From Haliclystus octoradiatus (lineage: Eukaryota; Cnidaria; Staurozoa; Stauromedusae; Haliclystidae), in the NCBI GenBank assembly GCA_916610825.1, contig OU744450.1:5848030-5912029 (forward strand): DNA of 64,000 nt. Reading direction: 5' to 3'. Below, one piece after another: positions 45,901 through 57,081 of this stretch (position 1 is the first letter of the stretch; each line of letters begins with the position of its first letter). The notes beneath the pieces are model-generated. The model was not told the origin of the DNA and made no database searches. It saw only the letters and a program-made list of their open reading frames with translations. Both the position numbers and the translations under genes were made by a program.

Positions 45901-48900
45901 GAGGATGTTCTTCTATGCAAGTGAAGTTTCTTGCAGTTCAAGGTGCAATATGTTGCCCTCAAAATATAATTTGCTATTTATGGTGTCCCCTGCAAAAACA
46001 GATTAGGAGTTCATGGACAGTTCATGGATGTTACATGGCCTCAAATTTTCATGAACTGTCCGCGAGTGTTTATGAACAGTTCATGAAAAAAAAATGGGGC
46101 CATTTAACATTCATGAACTGTTCATGAACTTTTCATGAACTCCTGATTTGTTTTTCGCGGGGGAGATCGCAATCAATGAGAAATGGTTCTAGCTGAAATG
46201 CATGATAATGATCCAACTGATTATATGCTTGCTTGTTCCATAATTTTGACACAAATAATTAAGGAACCTTCAGACAACGATGATCTAGATGAACTACAAA
46301 TGCCTGAGCTCCAGTTTTACTGTTGACTCACGAGAAGATGAGTAAGCATCTGTTTTTAACTTACAGCGTAGCTTTTAGAGAGGAGGTTATTTCAGTGGTG
46401 GTAATAATTGTATCATTATGTTACTAACGTCAGTTCAAAAGCTTGCATCTAAATCAATATAATGTAATAAATATTAAGTGTATATTATTTCAGTATTTGG
46501 TTTTATTTCCTTTATTTGTGAATATTATGTAAGCTTACATGGATCAAAGTGTTATTCTCTGTATTTTCTGGCAATGAAAACCCCTACGAGAAACAGTTCA
46601 AGAGTTCATGAACAACTCATGAACGTTAAATGGCCCCAATTTTCATGAACTGTTCATGAAAATTCACGGACAGTTCAAACTGTTCATGAACTACTGAACT
46701 GTTTTTCGCAGTAGTATTGCTACATTCGGCATACCATGTGGATATTATTCAATTGTGGATTCTGCTATAAAATATAAAAGTAATGTAGATGGTGTCGCCC
46801 TACCGAAGGCACCTGTACCACTCTTCTATTTCTAGATGAGTGGCTTTTTTCGCTGAGAGCAATGATTTTAAACGCTCTTTGTTGATCTCAGCCGCGACAT
46901 TGCAGATCAATGTCAACAGATTTCATGGCAGATACGTCTTGATTGTCAATGCGCAACGATGCGCCGCAGCTAATCACAATGCAATTCGCTCTGCACCATT
47001 CCATCCGCCATCCTCAGATGGTACTCATTTGATGTTTCAGATAAAGTCAAGGCTGAGTTGACCTTAGGGGGATTTGAACCACGGACGATCAAATATGATC
47101 CGACCTGAAGTTCGGTTGCTCTGCCATCTGAGCTAATCCTCCTCTGCTAGCAACCATTACCAACGTATAATTGATAAAATCACCTTGTCATCATCATAAA
47201 GCTAATAATATGAAATAGAATAAAGTTGCACCCCTTCCCTGCAATGCCCACTAATGTGAAATCATTTGTTATCAAATTTATTGTGATATTCATCAAACCA
47301 TTAGATTGAGTAATAATTATACTGTATTCTGTCTTCATTTATCTAGATTTCCAATGATGGATGTACTTGTTATTAATAGCAAAATACCACGTAATACTGG
47401 ACAGTTAGTTGGACGTGTAAGGAAATTATATACAAAGGTAAGATACTTACTACACTAAAATCCCGGCTTTTCCCGCCACATGATGAACATTTTTTTTTTT
47501 AAATAAACAATGTTTTAATCATCTATTGTTATTAGGTATCCTATTTTGTACTGTAACTATAGCACATATTTATAACTGATTTTGTAAACTTACTACTGTA
47601 TTTAAACCATGTACAGAAACTCATTTTATATTTATTTTTGAATTATATTTCTGAAGATGACTTAAAGTGTATATCCCGGATATTGGGAGATTGCTTCTTT
47701 AGATGGAGAAAAGTTTTCTATTCGTACATGATCTTCTTGTGTTTTTACTTTGCGCGATCAATTCTCCTTCAAAAATGCAGTCAAAGTGACGATTTTGGGT
47801 TAATTTTGTGTCTCACTCTTTTTCCTCAAACAGGAACCCGTTTATTTTCAACAAGAGAGTTTACACCAGAAAAAGCACTAAACTTTTTACTTATTTGTCT
47901 CTAAATAAAAAACCGCTAAACCAAATGACAATCTGCTTTCAGAATGAAATTTTCAACGTTCAGCTGAAGATTTAGAGCTATATTTGATCAATATTCAAGA
48001 TCCAGCTAAAGAGATATGAGCCTCTAAAGTCAAAAGTTTTTAGTTGCGGAATTTTCTCACTCAAGTGCTCACATTATTAACACCTCTTTGCGTCTAAATT
48101 TCATTCTGAAAGCAGATTGTCATTTGGTTTAGCGGCTTTTTATTTAGAAACAAATAAGTAAAATGTTTAGTGTTTTTTCCGGTGTAAACTCTCTTGTGGA
48201 AAATAAGTGGGTTCCTGTTCGAGGAAAAATATCCGGATATCCGGGATATACACTTTAAGTTATAATCCAAACAACATGTAATTTATTGCTTACTTTTATT
48301 ACACAATTAATAAGTAGACACTTACTGAACTAAAAGGAGCCCCTGTTACAATAGTTTATGAAAGTTAAATGATCTAAATTGTTCATGAACAGTTCATTGA
48401 GCTCTGTGAATATTTTACAGCATTGTTCCAGCTTCTTCAAGGCAAATTGACTTCCTTTTGAAACATAATTACAACTATTTTATAAAATTTTCTCACAGTG
48501 TTAATAATAAATATATACACTCAAACTCAAACATGTTATAACTTAGGCCACCTCTATACATTAGTCACTTGCCTATACTGGTCACTCCAGAATGTCTAGG
48601 CTACCATAATATTTACTACCGGTATTGAATAAACCCTTTATATAAAGGCAACTTGCGCGTAGATGCATCTACGTCTCATAGATGACTGTTTTATGTACTT
48701 TTAATTACATGTTTCATTGTATTATGTTTCTGAAATGCGATATGATATTTAACTTCCAGATGACAGTAATAATTTCAAAGATTTTTGATGCAATGGAATC
48801 AATTACCGATGAAATGAAAGATGTATTAGCAAAATTATACTCAGGTAAGTTAATAGATAATGTGAGGATTTTAATCTTTCACCTTTGTACAATGAAAGTC

Positions 48901-51900
48901 GAAATCTGTGCATGTTTCACTATGAATAAAATAAGTTGTGAAAAAGTTGTCAAAACAAAAAACCTTATGAAGAAACTTATGGAAAAATAAGTTTTAATTT
49001 CTTATTTTGGCACATTTTGTGAAAAAGTTGTGATAAAAGGGAGAAGATATTAATCTAATCGTAAAATGATGAAAAAGTTCTGAAAAAAGCTAAGTATTTG
49101 AGCTTCCAAAATGTAATGAAAAAATTGTGATAATCTGGAAACTTAGCATAATTCTACAAAATGTCAAGTGCTGAATTATAGGACTTTTTGTAAGTAGGGG
49201 ACTTGAAGGATCTCATAGACATAGCCTTTTATTAGGAGGCTCTGCCTGTTCTTCCTGTATAGGAGGTTTGGCTAGTTCGGTGAAGCTGGCCTTTGCTATA
49301 ATCACATACATCAAACCATGCAATTATCAGATTTTTAGCAGATTTCAGATTATTTTAACTTATCATTGAAATATGTTAAGAATTTATAAAAAGCTTTCGT
49401 TTTCTGATTATTTCTAACATTTGTCATATGGTCTGTGTGTGATTAGTTATGATGTAGAGAAGTTTAAATGAATATTCATTATACACACTATTGCAGTTTA
49501 TCAAGAAGATAGAAAGAAAGAAACACAAGTCCAGCAAATTAACATAACTTTTAATTAACATTGTTTTCAACACTTAACATGACATAACAATTATGCTATA
49601 AATGTTATTTTATTATCTGTGAGACTGTAGGCTACAAGACAGTTCTTTTACAAATCCTGCTTTAACATATCTTTGAACTAATTTGCAGCTAATTTCCGAA
49701 TATTTCAATCAATATTGTCGTCAATCAACATTGTCACTGATATACTCAATCCTGTCTGGTGTCTGTATATCATTGACTGTTAGTTTAGACTAGCATCTAG
49801 TATTAGTGAGTAGCTGCGGCGCATTGTTGCGCATTGACAATCAAGACCTATCTGTCATGAAATCTGTTGAAATTGATCTGCAGTGTCGCGGCTGAGATCA
49901 ACAAATTAGAGCATTTAAAATCATTGCTCTCAGCGAAAAAAAGCCACTCATCTAGAAATAGAGGAGTGGTACGGGTGCCTTCGGTAGGGTGACACCGTCT
50001 ACATTACTTTTACATTACTAGCATCTAGAGAACAAGGGTGCACAGAATGATCAAACTATAACATTTGTTCAACCGTGTTACTTATACAAATCATTTATGA
50101 TATCATTCATTTCAGCTACTAAAGAAAACATGCCTAAAGATTCAATTAATCAACTTTACAGTAATGTTGAGGTTGGTTACTTTTACATTCACTCGGTCAC
50201 ATTGAGATTTCACAGCTCTCCTACATTTTTATGCTAACTATACCTTTGATTTCCAATGTGTTGAATCTCAGTTGTGTCTTTGAATCAGTAATGAGAATGT
50301 ACCATCATTTCTCTGTGTGAAAATTGTCACCATTTTGGAACAAAAGAGTAAAACACCACATGCAAAAAAACACATGGCACAAATACTTTCACATTCATTC
50401 AAAACATCCATATTTACGATATTAAAATGTGAAAATACCATGAAAATACCATGAAAATACCATGAAAATACCATGAAAATACCATTAAATATCAGGATTT
50501 ATTCTTGGTTTTGGTGTCAGCAGTGCATGACCACCATGAACAGTTCATGAACCCTTCATTAACTGTTCATTGCTGTTCATGAACCGAACCCAGAAGGAAA
50601 TATTCATGAATTCTAAACTTTTTTCACAGGGGATCATTCTTGTCAACACTCTGTTATTATTTTTTCCTTTTCTCAGGATTTACTTTCAATCCATCAACAT
50701 TTATTGAATAGTATTGGTGTTGGACATAATGCCATAACAGAAATTTCTCAAATTTGTCAAAAACACAGTCTTGTTTCCAAGGCAACTGGTGCTGGAGGAG
50801 GAGGATGTTCTTTTGCAATTATTCCACCAGGTATGATATAAGTTTTGTTGTGAAACATGAACCCTTGAAGTTGTCCTATGGATGCATAACCAGTTACATG
50901 TCTTTATTGGGATAAATAGCATAGACGCCTACATATTTAAGACGGTTCAAGCGTATGAAGTAGAATATACAGATTACTTCATGACAGGGAATTAATGTAA
51001 CGAATGTTACTGGTTACAGAATAACACATTTTAAAGAAACAAAATTGATAGATAGAAATTTGATGAAGCATAACCAGATCATGATTTAAGGTAGAAGAAT
51101 CGTTTTTTTTTATCGAACTTTCACTTGCTATCAAAATGTTTTCAGTTGACGAATCATTTTTTTTTTAACGAACTTTCACTTACTATCAAAATTTTTCGAA
51201 TCAATTTTTTTTATCGAACTTTCACTTACTATCAAACTGTTTTCAATTGACGAATCAATTTTTTTATCGAACTTACACTTACTATCAAAGTTTTTTCAGT
51301 TGACGAATCAATTTTTTTTATCGAACTTTCACTTACTATCAAACTGTTTTTAATTGACGAATCAATTTTTTTTTATCGAACTTACACTTACTATTAAAAT
51401 TTTTTCAGTTGACGAATCAATTTTTTTTATCGAACTTTCACTTACTATCAAAATTTTTTCAGTTGACGAATCAATTTTTTTTATCGAACTTTCACTTACT
51501 ATCAAACTGTTTTCAATTGACGAATCAATTTTTTTTAACGAACTTACACTTACTATCAAAATTTTTTCAGTTGACGAATCAATTTTTTTTATCGAACTTT
51601 CACTTGCTATCAACATTTTTTCAGTTGATCAGGCTGGTCCGATACGTGTTTTGTCCTTGCCAACTTGCCAAGGGACTCATCAGAGACCTTCCTGGTGCTG
51701 TTATAAGCTCGTAGCTCGTCAGACATCGCGCCTGAAACCTACTAACAAATCTTGAATATGGTGGCTACTTTATTAAAAACATAATTTTGTTTTGCATTTT
51801 CAGATTATCAAGAAGCTCAACTCTCAGTTCTTATTTCTAAGTTAAAAGAAGAAGGCTATGATGGATGGAAAACAAAAGTTGGTTGCCAAGGAGTTGCTAT

Positions 51901-51922
51901 AGAAACATTTACTGCATTATAA
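39970..51922 (+). CDS. MVK: Mevalonate kinase (complete, 10 exons, 400 aa)
   Basis: Phosphorylates mevalonate with ATP in the isoprenoid/sterol pathway. Exons: 39970-40044, 40522-40675, 41724-41877, 43236-43504, 44853-44898, 47347-47437, 48760-48844, 50116-50171, 50677-50830 and 51804-51922. All phases join (1203 nt with TAA). GHMP-kinase motif 1 APGK (9-12) with the conserved Lys12. Motif 2 PLASGLGSSAS (141-151) is the ATP-binding loop. PSGIDNSVS carries Asp211, the expected catalytic base. Motif 3 KATGAGGGGCSF (345-356). Length is close to the human 396 residues. All introns start with GT; the exon 8 donor (GAG|GTTGGT) is weak but is required by the frame. Introns are loaded with MITEs, SINEs and a 54-bp tandem array, yet coding is intact. 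Confidence 0.96.
40287..40500. repeat. Inverted partial copy of the 5230-5545 repeat
   Basis: Shares cgccgcaaaaagttaggggcgg and the tcaaatttgac / tccatcatttcagc blocks in reverse orientation. MVK intron 1. Confidence 0.5.
40997..41170. mobile_element. MITE with ends GCACAGTTTCCTA...TAGGAAACTGTGC
   Basis: Arms of about 50 bp (gagctattgatatttggc on both sides). A related copy lies at about 53735-53890. MVK intron 2. Confidence 0.6.
42163..42640 (-). mobile_element. LINE 3' end with 125-codon open fragment
   Basis: The open fragment 42590-42213 (minus) reads TRLDSAYDAMLRNALGIHWP then QMSFLGHIKRSK and LHWQPKEMLRRGYGG. This is the layout of the C-terminus of a LINE ORF2 after the reverse transcriptase. 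The 3' tail is a (CTA)n/(TAG)n run of about ten units at 42165-42195. 5' truncated, so dead. MVK intron 3. Confidence 0.75.
42632..42774. mobile_element. TTCATGAAC palindromic MITE
   Basis: Family as at 8779-8945. Abuts the LINE tail and ends ctttctttcgcagggg. Confidence 0.6.
43675..44110. repeat. Cluster of TTCATGAAC-type repeat fragments
   Basis: At least five gttcatgaactgttcat-like units without clean ends, probably overlapping old copies. MVK intron 4. Confidence 0.5.
45382..45756 (+). mobile_element. tRNA-derived SINE, full-length copy A (375 bp)
   Basis: The head resembles a tRNA: A-box-like ttgctcagatggcagagca, B-box GGTTCGAATCC. A unique body ends ggtacgggtgccttcggtag and gacaccgtctacattac. 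Target duplication tacatccag at 45373-45381 and 45757-45765. MVK intron 5. Confidence 0.88.
45985..46165. mobile_element. TTCATGAAC palindromic MITE
   Basis: From cccctgcaaaaacagatt to tttgtttttcgcggggg, with ggcctcaaa / ttggggcc in the middle. A good example of the full unit. Confidence 0.7.
46579..46714. mobile_element. TTCATGAAC palindromic MITE, short copy
   Basis: From cccctacgagaaacagttc to gaactgtttttcgcagtag; one arm partly deleted. Confidence 0.68.
46768..47142 (-). mobile_element. tRNA-derived SINE, full-length copy B (375 bp)
   Basis: Same family and same length as copy A, opposite orientation. Minus strand starts ggaggattagctcagatgg with B-box GGTTCAAATCC. Flanked by tctgcta at 46761-46767 and 47143-47149. 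MVK intron 5. Confidence 0.88.
47666..48254. mobile_element. TTAA-flanked element, 589 bp, long inverted repeats
   Basis: Ends AGTGTATATCCCGGAT inward from TTAA at 47662-47665 and 48255-48258. The inner arms (taaaccaaatgacaatctgc and its reverse complement) extend the fold over most of the element. piggyBac-like by target. MVK intron 6. Confidence 0.75.
49801..50016 (+). mobile_element. SINE copy C, 5' truncated
   Basis: Lacks the tRNA head and begins within the body (gtagctgcggcgcattg). 12-bp target duplication actagcatctag at 49789-49800 and 50017-50028, so it was truncated at insertion. MVK intron 7. Confidence 0.85.
51110..51625. repeat. 54-bp tandem repeat, about 9.5 copies
   Basis: The marker cgaact recurs at 51114, 51169, 51215, 51268, 51322, 51377, 51431, 51485, 51539 and 51593, mostly 54 bp apart. 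Unit: gttgacgaatcaa, a T run, tcgaactttcacttac, tatcaaa. Adjacent units alternate between aactgttttcaatt and aattttttcagtt. Because 54 is a multiple of 3, long open frames appear on both strands; they are not genes. MVK intron 9. Confidence 0.9.
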
Positions 51923-52092
51923 TGTTAAATTTGGTTGTGAATATTTTTTATAGAAAACCTTTAACATATTCATGATTCACATCATGTAAGTCATATAAGG
52001 TAACATTTGTAATTATTTTCCTTAATTAATGTATAGTTAGATGATCACGATAGATTTTTTCGATATAATTTTCTATTAATGTTTTTCAAAGC

Positions 52093-52098
52093 AATAAA
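52093..52098 (+). terminator. Poly(A) signal of MVK
   Basis: AATAAA 171 bp after the MVK stop codon, in AT-rich 3' flank. Confidence 0.6.
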
Positions 52099-52165
52099 AT
52101 CGTACGTTTTAATTTATAGTTTCCACATCTTAATCTACATTGGATTATCTCCCAGTTTTTACTGA

Positions 52166-52244
52166 GCACCACGTCTCGAATTCATAGACTGATAATATAA
52201 CTTGACTCTGTGCGGGAGGCCGCGGTTCGATTCCTCGTCGGTGC
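52166..52244 (+). repeat. tRNA-like sequence, probable SINE head
   Basis: GCACC at the 5' end can pair with GGTGC at the 3' end, and GGTTCGATTCC (52224-52234) is a good B box. The middle is degenerate, so a tRNA-derived SINE or tRNA relic is likelier than a working tRNA. It differs from SINE copies A-D. About 110 bp later an ATT array begins, a plausible SINE tail. Confidence 0.5.
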
Positions 52245-52350
52245 ACACATGTTTGTATTTCTCTGTAAATCTGTTCATGTCCTCCAAATAAACAAGCACT
52301 TTTGCTTATGGGGTGACTATCAGTTATATCATCTGTAGTTAACTGAAAAT

Positions 52351-52724
<374 letters not shown>

Positions 52725-53025
52725 AACAGTTATCAATTGAACAATTTATTTAATTAAAAATGTTTATCTTGCCAACATGCTCAACAATTATTTCCCTTGT
52801 ATGCTAGGTACTTCAAAGAATTGTGTCCAAGTCTTCCAAAATAAGTCATTTTCTAGCGAGGCACTTTTTAACATGTTTGCATTTGTACAGTATTCTAAAT
52901 TCTGTTTAGGTTTAAAACATGAAGGTTATTCTTGTTTTGCTGCTGTGTGCTGTGTTGCTTGGACTTTTTTTGCCACCTATCTACAACGGCCAGTATGATG
53001 TGAATGGCTAATAGTACGGTCATTC

Positions 53026-53098
53026 TAGCCTGCGTCACAGACTAATTCGTTTCGAGAACGTTAGGTTCTCGAAATATTTTGTTCTGTAACGCAGTCTA
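53026..53098. mobile_element. 73-bp TAGCCTGCG-type micro-MITE
   Basis: TAGCCTGCGTCACAGAC at one end and (reverse complement) TAGACTGCGTTACAGAAC at the other, with an inner TTCGAGAAC / GTTCTCGAA hairpin. Perfect 9-bp duplication cggtcattc at 53017-53025 and 53099-53107. Confidence 0.85.
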
Positions 53099-53172
53099 CG
53101 GTCATTCATGCTCATAATGACAAGCGTCAACATAATCCATCGTCATCATATTTTGAGTAAGTAAGTAAGAAA

Positions 53173-53388
53173 TGTAGAAGGTGTCGCCCTACCGAAAGCA
53201 CCCGTACCACTCCTCTATTTCCAGATAAGTGGCTTTTTTCGCTGAGAGCAATGATTTTAAACGCTCTTTGTTGATCTCAGCCGCGACACTGCAGATCAAT
53301 TTCAACAGATTCCATGGCAGATAGGTCTCAATTGTCAATGCGCAACGATGCGCCGCAGCTACTCACAATGCAATTCCCTCTGGACCAA
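53173..53388 (-). mobile_element. SINE copy D, 5' truncated
   Basis: Minus-strand copy from the body (ggtccagagggaattgc) to the 3' end gacaccttctacattt. Closest to copies A-C. No clear duplication. Confidence 0.8.
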
Positions 53389-54079
53389 AATGCTTGTTGC
53401 TTGTCGGGTCGTGTCAACTGTTACAGAAAAAAGTCCCAAAGAGAAGAACATTGAAAAAATTAACATATTTTCAAAACCTCATGATCAACTATGCATTAAT
53501 TGATTTCCTTTCATTGTTGATTGGTTTTAAATGTTCATTATAGTTCTTTTCTTTATTATAAAATATTTGTAGAAAATCGATACCCAGTATAAAGAGTGAT
53601 TTTTACAATAATATTTTTCATATTTTAGCTGCAGAGAAAAAATGTAGGACACGGAGAAGACAACGATGGTCATAATTTATTATGAAATATTATCACAGTA
53701 TGATTGATATTGTATTTTTCAGAATATATTAAGCAATTTGTACACAGTTTCCTATACGAGCTATTCATTTTGATAACGAGAGGCAAGTAAGGAGAAGAGA
53801 GAAGAGGAGAATGCAAAAATCCCAAGTCGCCGTGGAAGTTTTTTCCTGGAGTGACTTGAGTGCCAAAATCCAATAGCTCCATATTAGGTCATGTTAGCAC
53901 TTGATCTATTGATTATTACATTTTATATTATAGACTATTTACATATATGACCTCTGTATGACGGATATAACATGAACGAAACAGAAATGTAGGTGGGGAG
54001 CTTGATTGTTCTCATGTTATGCTTGACAGCAAAGCCATGAAGCGTCCATCGCCACTCCATTCTTCTTTTTCAGTGTTGC

Positions 54080-54382
54080 AAATCTACAATCTGTGTATAG
54101 CAGTATAGTCCCATATAAAAAACCAACCAATAAAAGAGACACTTTGACCATCAAATAGTTATTGTAAGTTATAGTCTACAATTATCCACTAAGATATTAT
54201 AAACTAATTACAGTTAAAAAACATTTAAAATGTGCACCGGTGAACTTTTCAAAACTAATTAATTCAGAATATCTTAGTGGCTAATTGTATACTGTTTGCA
54301 ATAACTATCTGACGGTCTAAGTGTCTCTATCAGTCGCTGGTTTTTTTATAGGACAATACTACTATACACAGATTTTAGATTG
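54080..54382. mobile_element. Foldback MITE, about 300 bp
   Basis: Both ends carry a variant of AATCTGTGTATAGTAGTAT. Arms of about 130 bp match with scattered changes, including gccactaagatattctgaa. Possible poly-T-flanked loop. Lies between MVK and the SLC46-like gene. Confidence 0.65.
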
Positions 54383-55131
54383 GCGTTCTGAACTGTGTGG
54401 CACCTTCGTTTATTATTTTTCATACCAATAATTACAGTCGTATTGCGTGAGATTTCCGAGAAAAAAGGGTTTATAAAGCAAGCTGATTTGGATGAAATTG
54501 TTCCGAAAAATAATCAACGATTACACTTTCAGCGGAAGGCTAGTTTGGATTTTCTAAGCACATCTTTTTACGCATTTTACTATGCAATTTATTCGTGGCT
54601 CTTTGCATATCACTGTTGAGGTTCATTGTTGGAGATATTTTGTGAAAGGTTTTTGCTAACTATTCGTGTATAGTCTGAAATCTTCACTGGAATAGCCCTG
54701 TGAGTAAAGACCACCTGTAGCCATAGAAAATAAATGTTGAACTTATATTTGACTGAATAGTAAAAAGTGAGACTTAGGGCAAATCAAAAATTTTCTTAGT
54801 ATCGTGTAACCGAACTTAAGATATAATACATAACTCAATTAGCGTTATAAATACATTACTTTATTAACATAACACGCATCTAGATACAGAAATACCGTAT
54901 CAATACAAACAAATAATAATAATACCGTATTCCATAATTTAAATAGCAGTTGAGATAGTACTCAATTTTCAATAATACTGCAATGTGCTAATTTCTATGA
55001 TAGCATGTCTGGTATGATGATCGCATAAGGAGTGAAATTTCAAGTCACAGAAATATAATGTGAATATATTTGACTCCTTTACATTATTATTATTATTATT
55101 ATTAATAAATGAATAGATGATGAATTATAAT

Positions 55132-56613
55132 TCAACCTTGTTGTTTACAATCTTTGTATGTCATTATACTACCAGAGATACTAACATTTCTAACAATTAA
55201 AGTGTTTTTTAAATTTTTAATTTCTGAAGACGGATCAATTAACCAACCACGTTTTAATAAATAAATCATACCTATAATTATTAGTAGTGAACAAATTGCT
55301 ACAAAACTTAAAATAAAATATACTATCCCAGAATCAATATCCAAAGTTGCACCATAAATTGTTGTAACAGATATACTTGTAACAAGCGAACACATTATTC
55401 CAACACTTTCAAGAACGCCATATAACTTTGCTGTATCTTTCGAACCAACAAGTTTTGCAGCAAGACTACGTAATACAGGAACAGATATTGACGTAGCAAT
55501 ACCTAATGAACTTGCAAAGTATAACAATAAACCAGTGTTTGATAAGCCAATAAATAGATATACTAATGCAATAGCTAGAAGTCCAATAATGATAATTATA
55601 TAATCATTTACTTTGCATAATTTAGTTAGAATTTGTCCAATAAGTATTGTTCCTACTCCTTGTATAAATGAATAATATGCCAAATAATATCCAACATTTG
55701 TAGGAGAGAAATTAAATGGAGCATTTTTAATATATAAAATAATCACTGCCTTGTTGCCTCTACTAGCAAACCAATTAAGAAGAATCACCATCATAATCAA
55801 AAAAAAATTATTACGATATTTATTGTATTTTATAACTTTGAATGCTTTAACAAAATCTTTAAACGGATTAACACAAAGTGGGTGTGTTGGTCTACTTTGC
55901 TTTAATAATAATGCAGTTGATTCTGTTACGAATGAATTTGTTTCTGGTAAATCCTGTATAACTGGTTTAGCACAACATAATACAAACCGTAAATTTATAC
56001 TACAAATTACTAGCATGACAACAAATGTTACAGTAAATCCAAATGATTTAATTAGAAACCCAGATAATAAAGCTGTAACAACATCAGTTAAAGTAGTTAT
56101 ACCATGAACAAAAATAATTCTTCGGCTAACATTTTCGGGACTTGATATAGATGCTATATAAGAATTGACCAGTACAAAAACACCAGATAAATCACCATAA
56201 AACATTGCCATTGATGAAATTGCAACAATATAAAGTTGGCTACTAGTCGGATAACATGAACATATAACAAGTAACACGGATTGTAAACCCATTACTGTTG
56301 GTGGGACAATCATAGCCTTGTGTTTACCAATACGATCAACAAAACAACCCCAAATAATGACTGTAAAACACGATGGTAAATATCTTGCTATATAAGTCAT
56401 CGAAAGCCAAAACGATGCATTTTCTTGAGAAATTTCTTGTTCTTCAGGATATAAATCTAATTGATTACAAATTGTTGAATTAAATCTTTGAGAGCATGAT
56501 TGATGCAGTAGATATTGTGGCAATACAGTAGCATATAAGAATAATGCTTTAGCATAGAGAACAAGGAATATTTCACCAGTAAGATTGATTTTTGGGAAAT
56601 TTGCACATATCAT
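55132..56613 (-). CDS. SLC46-like major facilitator transporter (intronless, 493 aa)
   Basis: Predicted multi-pass membrane transporter of the family that includes the proton-coupled folate transporter and SLC46A2/A3; the substrate is unknown. About twelve hydrophobic segments. The first (about 14-36) is followed by an extracytosolic loop with Cys40 and Cys49 and two N-glycosylation sites (N45-S-T, N65-A-S). DRIGKHK at 93-99 is the MFS loop 2-3 motif. A long polar loop (about 225-265) separates the two six-helix halves. The second half opens with YNKYRNNFFLIMMVILLNW. Length is normal for SLC46 (about 450-500). The frame has no introns while its neighbours are intron-rich, so retroposition or a lineage-specific intronless family is possible. 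A decayed relative is at 62969-63226. Confidence 0.85.
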   Translation of the reverse strand: MICANFPKINLTGEIFLVLYAKALFLYATVLPQYLLHQSCSQRFNSTICNQLDLYPEEQEISQENASFWLSMTYIARYLPSCFTVIIWGCFVDRIGKHKAMIVPPTVMGLQSVLLVICSCYPTSSQLYIVAISSMAMFYGDLSGVFVLVNSYIASISSPENVSRRIIFVHGITTLTDVVTALLSGFLIKSFGFTVTFVVMLVICSINLRFVLCCAKPVIQDLPETNSFVTESTALLLKQSRPTHPLCVNPFKDFVKAFKVIKYNKYRNNFFLIMMVILLNWFASRGNKAVIILYIKNAPFNFSPTNVGYYLAYYSFIQGVGTILIGQILTKLCKVNDYIIIIIGLLAIALVYLFIGLSNTGLLLYFASSLGIATSISVPVLRSLAAKLVGSKDTAKLYGVLESVGIMCSLVTSISVTTIYGATLDIDSGIVYFILSFVAICSLLIIIGMIYLLKRGWLIDPSSEIKNLKNTLIVRNVSISGSIMTYKDCKQQG

Positions 56614-56829
56614 TGCTAATGATTATCGTTGTATTGAATCTGAAGAGATATTGAAAGATAATATTATACAGGGCAAGATATATAGCACAACACAAAATAA
56701 TGTGATAGGGGCGGGAATGTTATGGAAAAATCAATTTAAAATTTTTTAATTATCCTGCGTGCCAAGGGTTTCTTTGAAAAATCACGAAGTATTCCCATTC
56801 TACAGCTAATACTCTGCTTCATCCCTCAT

Positions 56830-57081
56830 GGAACACTCACTATTTATGACCGGGGTTGGGGCCGAAGAGATTGGGGTTCGGTAAATCATTGTCAAAAAAG
56901 GCATCTAAACCAGCAATTTTGGATGTTAGCTTGGAACAAGAACTTCCATATCCATGTTGCAAGGAGTATCAAAAATAAAGCACCTCGATATTTACTTAGG
57001 GTTGAGTAAACACATTTTTGACGTTCTTTATGATTGGGTATAACTTCGGCCCCAACCCCGGTCATAAATAATGAGCGGTCC
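56830..57081. mobile_element. MITE with ends GGAACACTCACTATTTATGA...
   Basis: Right end (reverse complement) GGACCGCTCATTATTTATGA. Arms continue as CCGGGGTTGGGGCCGAAG. Target duplication not clear. Upstream of the SLC46-like gene. Confidence 0.65.

Noticed and set aside
51354..51755. Long repeat-containing frames on both strands
   Set aside because: Produced by a 54-bp tandem repeat whose length is a multiple of three, inside an MVK intron.
54395..54619. 74-codon frame with GFIKQADLDEIVPKNNQRL, faintly like tRNA 2'-phosphotransferase
   Set aside because: Similarity is limited to one short stretch and no neighbouring exons carry the catalytic residues.
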